60,000 nt of DNA. Source: Takakia lepidozioides (Eukaryota > Streptophyta > Takakiopsida > Takakiales > Takakiaceae). Of this stretch, positions 40,966 to 50,966 are shown one piece after another (the first letter of the stretch is position 1; the number at the start of each line of letters is the position of its first letter). The position numbers and the translations under genes were made by a program. The stretch lies in contig CM060732.1 in the NCBI GenBank assembly GCA_030704615.1, forward strand, positions 40,345,053 to 40,405,052, given 5' to 3'. A model generated the notes under the pieces. The model ran no database searches and was not told the DNA's origin. It was given only the letters and a program-made list of their open reading frames with translations.

Positions 40966-41317
40966 AATGACTTGAGGGAGGTTTATTTCATGCAGAGCTG
41001 TAGTGATACTGTAGGGCGGATTAGAGTCACTTTGACATTGGCCTAGTACCTGATAAATCGTAATCTGATACTTATTCGATACAAGCACACTGTGTAGAGA
41101 GACATGAGTGAAGCTGTGAATGCACTCCTCCATCCTCACAAGGGGAAAATCTATCCCCATGTCCCAAGTGAGACTCGACACTTCATTTGGCATGTGAGAC
41201 CCAATGAAGTCCCAACACACAAAATATAAATATAAATATTTAAAATGTCATAGTTAACTAGAAGTAGGTAATTCTAGATAACCATGACTAAAACCATGAC
41301 AGTAGGGACACTGCTCA
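40966..41317. other. No gene recognised
   Basis: Spacer between the solo B repeat and the second element-2 family copy. Slightly AT-rich around 41220-41250. Confidence 0.4.
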
Positions 41318-41342
41318 AGTCCTTAACATTGACGGTCCGGAC

Positions 41343-41777
41343 GTGTGGGTACGTGCATGTGATCAACGTGCAAAGTTGTTCAAGAAAGTCATGCCCATGG
41401 CTTTTGAGAACCTTGCCATTGCACAACACCGTGATACGTTGAGGTATGCCACTATACGTGGTGGAGGATATCGTCCTGAGGTTCGGAGGTTTAGCCTTGG
41501 TGACTATGTTTATTTGCAGCAGACTGCTCCTACGACCTTGGATGTTACTGTAGGGCGTGTTATTCTGAGGGTTCGAGAGGTGTTGCCCTCAGGGGTCCTG
41601 ATCTTGGAGGGTCGGGATGACATGACTTGGAAGGACCATGTACGTAATTGTGCGCCATGTCACCTTCCCAATGTCGATGGCAGAATTGACCCGAACTTGA
41701 CAGTGGTACCTGCAGATTTGAGGTGCATGCTCTGTGGGTCTGCCAAAGGGGCAGCCACTATGCTGGTGTGTGATTGA
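41343..41777 (+). pseudogene. Integrase C-terminal region and first half of a PHD finger
   Basis: A 144-codon frame collinear with the integrase C-terminus at 30.2-30.6 kb. It includes PMAFENLAIAQHRDTLRYA, RRFSLGDYVYLQQTAPTTLD and GRVILRVREVLPSGVLILEG. It then runs into CMLCGSAKGAATMLVCD and stops at TGA. The frame continues past the stop with CSRGWHMGCL. Confidence 0.85.
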
Positions 41778-41858
41778 TGCTCAAGAGGTTGGCACATGGG
41801 ATGCTTGACAACACCTCTTGAGAGGGTTCCTGATGGAGATTGGTTATGTCCACACTAC
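41724..41858 (+). pseudogene. PHD-type zinc finger, second copy
   Basis: Reads CMLCGSAKGAATMLVCD, stop, CSRGWHMGCLTTPLERVPDG, DWLCPHY. It is in one frame apart from the stop. The other copy has CG at the same place, suggesting an ancestral CGA (Arg) that became TGA here and lost a base there. The last ligand is Tyr here but Cys in the other copy (TAC versus TGC). Confidence 0.8.
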
Positions 41859-42127
41859 TTGGTATAGTGGTAGTGGATATGACTAGTGACAGCTAACAAG
41901 ACATGGGGGGCCAAGCTCATCGAAGTCAATACACGAGATCCCAGGCTTAAGTTCACAGGTTGCAAGACGACGACTAAAGATGGGGCAACTCTTGCACCCG
42001 GCCTCTTGATCGATCGAGTTTGAGTATAGTAGGGACAGTGGTGGAGGACTTAGTGAGGCTATGGTCACTATCACATCTTGTGGCTACCTGGATTTAGAGG
42101 GACCTAAGCACCAGCTAGGGGGGCGAT

Positions 42128-42275
42128 TGTGGTGGACTACCATAGTGGGCAGCCTAGCGACTGACTAGTGGTAGTCTAGTGGTTGGACTAGTGGTATACT
42201 AGTGGGTGGTGTGCACATGTGTTGTGTGGTTTTGGACAGCGATGTAGTTGTGTAGCGATATGTATGCGCACGACA
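42128..42275 (+). repeat. Terminal repeat A1 (42-kb subtype)
   Basis: 148 bp, TGTGGTGGACTACC ... GCGCACGACA, directly after GGGGGGCGAT. It contains GACTAGTGGT-type short repeats. Confidence 0.8.
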
Positions 42276-42604
42276 GCTGTCAAGTTATTTCACCACTAGT
42301 GTGAACTAGCTAGAAAATAGCTAGCTTTTACATATTGACATTTGGGATTGGCCCAAGTGTCAATCCAGGGGTCAAAGCAGATTTAGGCCCTGGAGTGGTT
42401 AGCTTCATGGCAAACGCGGGAGGCTCATCTTTCTCGAGTTGAGCCTCACCGCGCCTAGCTATGGCGCCGTAGTGTGGATTCCCCATGGCGCGAGGTGCAC
42501 TTGGCTTGACTTGTATTTGAGTGATGAGTTTATATATGCATGAGTTCATGTTTGAACTTTGTGAGCTCGCATGAGCTTGTGCTTGTATTCTTCTTCTTTA
42601 TCAT
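42276..42604 (+). repeat. B repeat (42-kb subtype)
   Basis: About 330 bp between A1 and A2. The closest relative in the window is 14256-14513 (inverted). Confidence 0.8.
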
Positions 42605-42769
42605 TGTGGTGGACTAGTGACTGCCATAGTGGGCAGCCTAGCGACTGACTAGTTCAGCCTAGTGGTTGGACTAGTGCTGGACTAGTGGTATACTAGTGGG
42701 TGATGTGCATATGTGTTGTGTGGTTTTGGACAACGATGTAGTTGTGTAGCGATATGTATGCGCACGACA
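42605..42769 (+). repeat. Terminal repeat A2 (42-kb subtype)
   Basis: 165 bp, TGTGGTGGACTAGTGACTGC ... GCGCACGACA. A diverged second copy of A1. Confidence 0.8.
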
Positions 42770-42870
42770 AAGGCAATTCACCTCACAGCCCTCTGTCCTC
42801 TCACGGCCATTATTACCAACAAACGGAAGCTAGAATCCAACCCACTTTTTGTCCCTTAGCCCTCCTCAAC

Positions 42871-43048
42871 ACCTTAGGTACCCATAGGTACCTAAGGGTA
42901 CCCTGGGTACCCTTATGGGTATCCACTGTACCCCTTGGTACCTCCACCCCCCGGTTCCGCTGTCCCCTGGACACCTGCATTACTTATAGGGCCCACCCCC
43001 GAAAGGGGGCAATAGCCTCAAGGCGAAATGACTCTTAGTTACGCCGGC
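42871..43048. repeat. Cluster of palindromes (GGTACC and others)
   Basis: CTTAGGTACC-CATA-GGTACCTAAG hairpin followed by GGGTACCCTGGGTACCC and further GGTACC-like repeats. Then CCCCCGAAAGGGGG (GAAA tetraloop) near 42985 and the perfect palindrome CCGGCTTAAGCCGG near 43042-43055. Confidence 0.85.
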
Positions 43049-43468
43049 TTAAGCCGGAGTATTCTCTCTCTTACTCTCTCTATCCAATAACACATCGATC
43101 TCCTTGCTAGGGCTATGTATAGTAAAATCCTTTGGGAAGATCCAAGAGTTCACAAAGGAATTATCAGCAGATGCAAGTATCGCTGGTGTATCATCATTGA
43201 GCCCGAAAATGATTGGCACAACATTAATGGCCATAACAAAAGGCGGCAAGCTATCATCGGACAACATCAGCTTGAGAAGGATTTCAACGTACTGTAGAAG
43301 GCGGCCAGGTTTTCCATCCACGCCCTCAGCTAGCTGGAAAATTATAGCCTCAGCTGATCTGGAGAGATCCCAAAAAAAAGACGCCACGACAATCAAAACG
43401 TCATGTTGGCTGAGTGCCCTAGGAATAGGATGGAGACAAGTCTTGCGGTTAGACATCGTCTCAAACAT
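43049..43468 (-). CDS. Hypothetical ORF of 139 codons
   Basis: A minus-strand open frame with amphipathic composition, including LLQYVEILLKLMLSDDSLPP and FVMAINVVPIIFGLNDDTPA. It reads more like protein than chance sequence, but no family is recognised. It may be part of a transposon gene. Confidence 0.25.
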   Translation of the reverse strand: MFETMSNRKTCLHPIPRALSQHDVLIVVASFFWDLSRSAEAIIFQLAEGVDGKPGRLLQYVEILLKLMLSDDSLPPFVMAINVVPIIFGLNDDTPAILASADNSFVNSWIFPKDFTIHSPSKEIDVLLDRESKRENTPA

Positions 43469-43714
43469 GAGCCTCAGGAGTTATCTCCTGGATATCAACA
43501 TGATCAGGAGTAACGTTAGAAAAAACATTTAGGAGTGAAGTAGAGCTGGGGGACTAAGAGCTCTATCATCATTGGAAAAATGAAAATCAACATTAACATG
43601 ACCCTTTGTATGAAAAAGATGAGAGATACTGCTTAGGAACTCCTCAATAATAGAAACAATGATGAATTATCTAACGTGGTCAGTTTGAGAGAAGATCAGA
43701 TCTTGGAGGCCTTA

Positions 43715-43862
43715 GGTGTCGCGGCCCTTTGCCTTGAGGGCAGGGGATCGAGACACAACAGGGTTTGTCCCTATGGTGGGGACAGTAACTGTTGCGGTCC
43801 TTTGCCTCGAGGGCAGGAGATCGGGACACAAGAGGGGCTACCCTTGTGGTGGGGGGCGGCGA
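43715..43862. repeat. Tandem duplication, about 74-bp unit
   Basis: Two diverged copies of a unit with GCGGCCCTTTGCCTTGAGGG, ATCGAGACACAA and GTGGTGGGG. A G-rich region with GGTGGG-type words follows to about 44110. Confidence 0.75.
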
Positions 43863-44257
43863 CAACAAGTAGGAGTGGGGGCTGAACGACCCTTGAATGG
43901 GCGGAGGCGCTCACTAGGTGGAGCCTTGCAACCGGGTTGTACCGGGGGCTCTGAGTGGGGGTGGTCGTAGCATAGAGAGTCGTAGTGGGGGAGGCATAAG
44001 ACTCACTGCGGGGTTGAGGCCTTGTGGTGGGAGTCGTGGAGAGTCTTGGGGCTCACCATGGTCCATTAGGGCCGTGGTGGGTGGGCTAGGATTCACCGCG
44101 ATTCATCACAGGGATTCTAGGGTACTGTGCTAGTGCATAAAAAAGGACATGGGGCTGCTTGTGAGATCCCGACAGACACCACCAAAAATATATATAGGGA
44201 GTAATAACCCTGAGAATGGTACAAGCCCGTTAAGCGACTAGCCAGGAGCTTGCCGCC

Positions 44258-44510
44258 CTAAACGGGTCATTTGAGATTTACAACTCATAACAAACGCCCT
44301 TCAATGACAACATGAATTGATAGCAATAAAAATATGTATAATGTCCTAGCATCTCCCTAAAATACTAGGTTCTGACAGTCTGTGTGGAAGGTTATCTGAC
44401 CTAGACCTTGTCTCCCTTGAACGGGTCATCTGGCATTTACAACTCATAACAAACACCCTTCAACGACAACATGAATTGATAACCATAGAAACAGATATAA
44501 TGTCTTACTG
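44258..44510. repeat. Direct repeat, about 95-bp unit
   Basis: Two copies starting at about 44260 and 44402 share ACGGGTCAT, TTTACAACTCATAACAAAC and CGACAACATGAATTGATA-type stretches. Confidence 0.75.
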
Positions 44511-45852
44511 ACACTGGCGTGTTTCTCAAATGAGGTTTGGCTACATCGGACTATGTATCCTTTCTAAATGCACACTTGACATGTCTCTCAATATTAAGTT
44601 CAAATACTCTTTTGGGTTCACGTCGTAATTTTACACAACAAACACTTTGCCTGCCCACAACAACTACATTACAAAACATAGATCAATTTAATAATCATGT
44701 AAGCTGCACATTGGGTCCTACTTAGGCCTTGAGTATCTGCCGAGGTCTACCTACAGCACTTCGGAAAAACGTTCCCTTCCACTGTTTCTTAGACTTGAGG
44801 TGCTTCACATTACCTCTCAAGGCTTCTAGTGCATGTGGTGTGCCTGCCTGCACATCAACAAGAGAACCATATAAAATCTGATCAATTTATAACCTCATTA
44901 TATATCGACAATTTGTGTTAGAGTGTTTCTCTATTTCCCAACCAAACCTCCTCCAAAAAGATTGTCAAAAAGTGGAAATATTACCTTGGGGAAATCACTC
45001 CCTATATAGTTTAAGGAATCATGTGCAACAAAGAGGTATTTTCTATGGGGATATTATTATTATTATTTTTCATCCATCCTATAACTGTTTAATTTTGTAA
45101 TATGCACAATTATCAGGCAGATTTAAAAAAATATATTTAACTGTAATCATCAAATATTTGATACCCCATAGTAATATAAAAATAAAACAATTTTTTATGA
45201 TATTTTATTGCTCAATGCTCTAATGCATTTATCAAACAAATGATTAAAAACTGTTGCATATTTTGAATGTAGTGAAAAAATATTCCTTAGGTGAGAGAGC
45301 GATCTCACATCAAAGGAATAAACCGAAGCTTCCGACAACACAATGAGGTCAATAACTAACGTAACTCTTGAGTCAGAGAAGAAGACAAAGTGAGAAAAAA
45401 ATAAAATAATCCTAAACCAAAATGTATCCTCCCTAAACCAAAGGCTCTCGTCCAGTTCAAGTCCCGTCATCTAGGTCCAACTAGTCATTTATGAATTCTC
45501 AATACAAATATACCATATGAGAATGAACGACACATGTCCTCGCCATTGTGGCAGCCCTATATCAAAAATATTTATAATTGGAGCATATATTCATAACCCT
45601 ATTTTTATTTAAATCCTAAGGACACCCAATTTTATTTTTAAAAATATTGTAAATTTTATCTTCAAAGAATATATGTTACCCTATATTTTTTTGCACGTCG
45701 TTTGAAAAAAATGGAAGTGACTTCCCTTGGAATATTACTTGTTCCCAACACTTGAGCAAGATAAACCACATTGCATACGTACTACAAGATCTCTCTTCAT
45801 GTCTCTCATTTCATCATCTCCTTCTCATGAAGATCCATTAGGCAAAAACACA
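44511..45852. other. AT-rich intergenic region, no gene recognised
   Basis: Only short open frames. The part next to 45853 should contain the 3' UTR of the isopentenyl phosphate kinase gene. Confidence 0.4.
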
Positions 45853-48800
45853 TCAAGTGCCTTGGACCTGAAATGACTTGCCAAGACCTTTGAGCCATAC
45901 GGGAAATGGAAATGCAATCACTGACCTCCACAACATATACATCGATCCCTGCCGCTGCAATTGAAGCAGCCTCTGCAATCTTAGTGGCCATGCCTCCAGT
46001 TGTGTCATGTGCTGCCACCGTGGTCTGCACTGCTCTCACAAGAAGCAAAGGATTCTAGCAGGTTAGATAAACTTGAAAGGAATGTGTCTCCTGTTTGAAC
46101 ACATTCCTTGTCCCATAAGCTCTTTGAGCTGCCCACGATGTTATAATGTACATTCCATTTCTTGTGCAAACTATGTTGGTCTGTCATTAAAATATGGGAA
46201 TCACATAGACCCGAGTCGAGATGTCTTGGAGACAAGCACCCAACTCTCCTAATGAGGACAACGGGAGTTCATAGACATGCCATGTGAGAGATTAAGAGGT
46301 GGAAACTACCTGAGCTCTTGGTGTTGCTGACAAAAGGCGGATCCACAATGGTCCAACTGCAATCCTCAAACACCACTGACCCCCAAATACAGTCAGAGGA
46401 GTCCCAGTTGATGGATATTTACGATGCTTTAAAACACACACAAACGTATGGGGGGGATAGGAGAGATGTACGTTAAGGCCAAGGAGAAGGGAGAAGAGGA
46501 GAGCAGGAGCGGGCCACTACCTTCATGGAGGGTGTGCTCCAGTGGTGGGACTCACTAGTATATACAAGATTGATTCTGGTGTTCCAAATTGTCTGGAAAG
46601 TGACCTTTACCATTGCACCAATCAGAAGTGAAAGTTCATCCCCAATTTCTAACCCAAGGACCATCAGAGATTTTGGGAGTCTCAAGGTTATCATCTATCC
46701 AAAATTTGCAGGTCCAGTCTTTCTGCTGCTAAGGAAGGGGGCTTTGGGTCAGCAGAATACAGGCAGCATTGCATCAGAAAACGTATGCTGTCCACCTCAT
46801 CATGTCCACCATTGGGCACATAGATTTCTCCAAACTGAGTAATTTTACTGTTCAGAGTAAGCACTGATGAGAGATCATCAATAGATATTAATCACGAGTT
46901 ATCACGAGTAATCACGAGTATCGCACATTGCTCAATTTTTGAGTACTACCACAGACCCATTGGTAAGCAGTCAACGCCTCCAGCGTATTGTAACATTGAA
47001 CCTCAAGAAACCCGCCTGTGGCAAAAAAGACCAAGAGACACACTATTAGACTCTGCTTGGCATAGCTAGAGAGAGAAGAGAACTGACCAATCTCCTTTAA
47101 CAGGGTGGCATCAGGCTCGGAAGGAGGACGATCAAACACCCCTGGCACATTAGTCTGCACATTGTCAAGGCTCGATATTAGTGACCATAGCCTGGAGCTG
47201 CATGTATCCTTGCTCCCTTACACGATTCCCTTCTCCTCCAGATGTAGCTGCTTAATATAGTGAAAGACAAACAACAGAAGAGATTGACAGGATACCAGGA
47301 ACACAACATAGCTGGGCTTCAAGTCTTGGGCGAGCCGACGTACGACCACATCTCCACTGAGAATAGTGCAACCCTTTGGAAGGCAACAAACACACGGGAG
47401 ACATACCATGTCAGGTGTGCAAGGTCCTCACCTTAGTTAGTAGATGATGCCTAACTAGGTGACTTCACTTCGACTCCTAAAATATGAGATCATCAAAGTA
47501 ACAGTGCACATGGAAATGATAATCCAGCAGTCTACCAAACAAGATCATCACGCTATGCTGGGTTCTAGTTCACTTGCATAAATTTCACAATTGATAACAT
47601 AGAAAATGCCCAATTTCCAACAAAATATCATCCACTCTGATTTTCTATGCACTGTGAATGACAAACCCCTAGTCACATATGGACCCACCAAGTACAGCTG
47701 ACCCCCAAGCACATGGATGCATGATATCTAATGCACACACAAAGGCATTTACATCTATGCTGAAGCTGAGGTGCGTTGGAAATGGAAGCTGGACACAAGA
47801 CACAAGACTGTTTGACTGGCTTTTACTCAACAATGTCAGCCCATCAGCAAGGCTGTGCTGCTGACCTGGGCACTGTCCAGCACTGCATCTCCATGCAACA
47901 CCTGTGCCACCAATCAAACTATCCTATGTCACTGTTTGTGGTAGCACACAAAGCACCAAAAGACATGGGGAAGAGATATTTCTTCCAGGTGCTAGCGAAG
48001 CCAAGCAACAGAAACCCAGAGACTCTATTACTGTGGTGAACGCACCGGTACAAAACCTGCATCAACTGTGCGTAGTACTTCTGCCACATTTTCTCGCTTC
48101 AACTGCAACCATGATAGGAGTGGAAACAAATTAAGGTCCCGCGTCACTGATAACTTTCAGGTCAATTATGTGGAGAAAGAAAACATCAAAACATCCCAGA
48201 CACCGCTCGAAGACAGAGTGCCCATGCAAGCTGCCACTAAGGTTAAAGCTTTGCCCCAATGAAGTGGAAAAGAGAAAGCAGATGTCTTACAGTTTGCTTA
48301 TGAGTGGACCAGCCTGCAGAAAATGGAGAGACACCAACAGCAGGGATGCCCCCTGTTACCAAGCAACAAAGTCAGCTTCCTCCCTTTTTGCACTACAAGT
48401 ATGGCTGGAGCATTGTACGAACTACATTGAAAATGAAGCATGACACTAGCATAAGAGGGTGAAATAACCTCTGATACCTGCTGCAAGGGTTCTCACAACC
48501 TCTTGATTGAGCTTTGTAACCTGCACATCCAAAACCACTCACCTCATTGAGTATTGCAGAGACCAACATTCCATCAGTCACTGTGTCTATGATCGCCATT
48601 GTTCCCTAACATAAAAACAAACAAGACCAGCAGGTTCATAAAACAAGTTGTGTCCAGGTGGAGACCATGGGGACAAGAGGAGAGAGGAGCAGCAGCAAAG
48701 AAGAGTGGCTGAAGTAGGATGGAAAAAAGTATACATACTGAAATACGTGTAGCCACAAAACCAGCTTTCACAAAAGAAGCCTTCAAGTCACCTTTATTGA

Positions 48801-49592
48801 CACCAGATCGGCTGGCTTGGAAGTGGCCAAATGAACCTGCCCCCATTCAGCCAATACAGATACTTAAAAGATACTTACAACATGCATGACATGGTAACAT
48901 AAGTGATGTTGATTTTGACTCATTCTCAAGAAAGGTTTTACTACAACATCAACTTGCTCCAGATATTCACAACAGACCCAAAGAGGGCCACAACTTTTCA
49001 GAGTTGTCTCTAGCTTGAACTTTTCAGATAATCACTTTGAGCTTTTGCACTCCTTAGATATGTCAACAGTTATAGTGGTAATGCACTGGATTTCCAGTAT
49101 TGGTTTTTTGGGACAATGACTAACAAATTTGACAAACCTGAACCTGCTATGATTGCATTGTTGACCTTCAAATTTCCTTTTATTTAGATCTTCAGGCGTT
49201 TTCGGGTGTTAGAAGGTCCAAGCTCCCTAGGGTTTTCTGTCTTTTTTGAAGATTTTGGGCATATTACATTGAAAGGACATGTCGGGTTTTGGTTTGACTC
49301 CTAGCATATATGCTTCTTGCATGCCTAGAAGTGAAGAACTTTGTTCTATACTAGTGCCCAGGTTTGGAGCTTGACTTTCATACTCGGACCTACTCTCAAT
49401 TTAAAGCTAAACCTAATGCCCTGAGTGCGAAATCCTTTACAGAGAAAGAAGCAAAAGAATCACTGCATCTATAAGAAGCCTCAAGGGCCTATGAGACCAA
49501 AAGAAGGTTCCAGAGAGGGAAAGGAAGTAAAGAGAAATTACTCCGTCTAGTTGAAACCAGAGTAGAATAAGAACAAAAGAAAACACTCAAGT

Positions 49593-49651
<59 letters not shown>

Positions 49652-50380
49652 CTGTACCACTATAGTACAATCTCAGGAAGGGTAGGCACTCTCCAACCTG
49701 CCCCATGAACCACGATGAAGGCATTGGGAATGTCCAATTGCTGCCCTCCAGAATCGGATGGCAGCTCTACATCCAGGACACCATCTCTTCGGCTCCAATC
49801 CATTTTCAGGCCACCGCTTGATCTCATCCCCATAGCCTCTCTCAAATGACTGGTGGTGGCCGCCATTACAGGATCATTGATCGTTTCTAGTTCATCTTTC
49901 CGTGTAATTGCTGCTCCGCCTGTAATGACAATGACATGAGAATAGTTAGTAATCATGCGATGCTTTCTACAGCGTTCCCTTCGGAGTTCTCTCGATGTTC
50001 CAGTGTATCCATGGGCTCTAACCCCCGTTGATTATTTCTTCTTCTTTTCTTCTCGCTAGCTTCCCGCTTCCTATGTAAGCTATAACTTTCTTCGGGTTCC
50101 CAGAGGCAAGAATTAGTGAAGATCTGACGTGTGATCACTAGAATCACAATGGACTGAACGACCCAACTGCCTGAATGTTTAACTTGGTTGGCTGTGCACA
50201 AATGTTCATCTTCCTGCGAAAATTGAACTTGAGCAACTGATTCTTGAACAGAACGCAGGCAATGGGAGAGAGGCACGGACCCAGCTTGACAATGCAGCGC
50301 ACAGACCGGTGCGTTGAGGCAAGAGAAGGGAACTGGGATTGAAGTAGTTCCAGAGCGCTTCCCTCAGGTCCACCCGCCAT
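45853..50380 (-). CDS. IPK: Isopentenyl phosphate kinase, 12 exons
   Basis: Converts isopentenyl phosphate to isopentenyl diphosphate with ATP (amino acid kinase superfamily). Predicted minus-strand exons: 50281-50380, 49698-49919, 48739-48836, 48478-48520, 48291-48352, 48046-48102, 47866-47901, 47296-47373, 47088-47154, 46953-47015, 45926-46029, 45853-45867. All have GT..AG borders and matching phases; total 314 codons plus stop. Landmarks: RCIVKLG/GAAITRKDELETIN, FIVVHGAGSFGHFQASR with the HGAGSFGH phosphate-site motif, IPAVGVSPFSAGWST, VLHGDAVLD, CTILSGDVVVRRLA and AAHDTTGGMATKIAEAA. Oddities: the usual TDV motif reads TNV; exon 10 is only weakly family-like; the last exon gives a C-terminus shorter than expected. 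A 63-bp in-phase cassette-like segment lies in intron 3. The start shares an upstream region with the divergent VIPP1 gene. Confidence 0.9.
49597..49649. repeat. (GA)n microsatellite in IPK intron 2
   Basis: About 26 AG units on the plus strand, close to the exon 2 donor side of intron 2 (read as CT on the transcript). Confidence 0.95.
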
Positions 50381-50966
50381 GGCCTCCTAACCCAAATCCC
50401 CCCTTCTCTCTCCCAAACTCTCTCACTCCTCTTCTCCGTCTTCTTTCCTCTTCTCTTTGAGATCTGCAGGCGGCAAAACCCCGCCCTATCGTTTTGCTCC
50501 CTGGCTAAAACAGACAGGGGCGGCGAAACTGCATTCTTGCGAGTCCTATGGAAGAAGGGCTCTGCGAGGTTTGCCACGTGGGGAAGGTGACGACTGCCAA
50601 GTAGGTGATGCCTGCATTCTGATTTTGCTTACTTGCTTCCCACGCATCCTCATGCCTCCACCGCTCTTGGGTTTTTTTTCTCGGCCCTTCTAGCAAGCTC
50701 TGTGGGTGGAGGAGAGGGTGAGGATTGAGTTTTGTGCTCTGTACAACAGTTTTCAGAGAATCAGTGTTGAATCGATCAGCTGGGAGGGCAAAGTAGTTTA
50801 GACTTTCTTTTGGGCGATTTGTAGGATTGAAAGCAAAGGGGAGAAGGCGGGAAATTGAGTTTGCTTATCTGCTTGGCAGAAAATTGAGAAGAAGAAGCGG
50901 TGACGCTGAAGCATACTAGGAGAGAGAGGATTTCGACTGTGTGTGGGGGGTTGTCTCATCATAGAC
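50381..50966. promoter_or_regulatory. Shared divergent promoter region of IPK and VIPP1
   Basis: About 590 bp separate the IPK start codon (minus) from the presumed VIPP1 start codon (plus). It contains CT-rich stretches typical of plant 5' UTRs near 50400-50460. No TATA box was chosen for either gene. Confidence 0.5.

Larger units (their letters stand above)
41318..42769 (+). mobile_element. 3' fragment of a second element of the element 2 family
   Basis: From 41318 it matches element 2 inverted (integrase C-terminal region, PHD finger, 3' non-coding part, GGGGGGCGAT polypurine stretch, then terminal repeats). It is 5'-truncated, starting within the integrase, so gag, protease, methyltransferase and RT are absent. 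Its terminal repeats belong to a diverged subtype. Confidence 0.88.

Noticed and set aside
43676-44133. Gly/Arg-rich short ORFs
   Set aside because: They come from the G-rich tandem repeat and appear in several frames.
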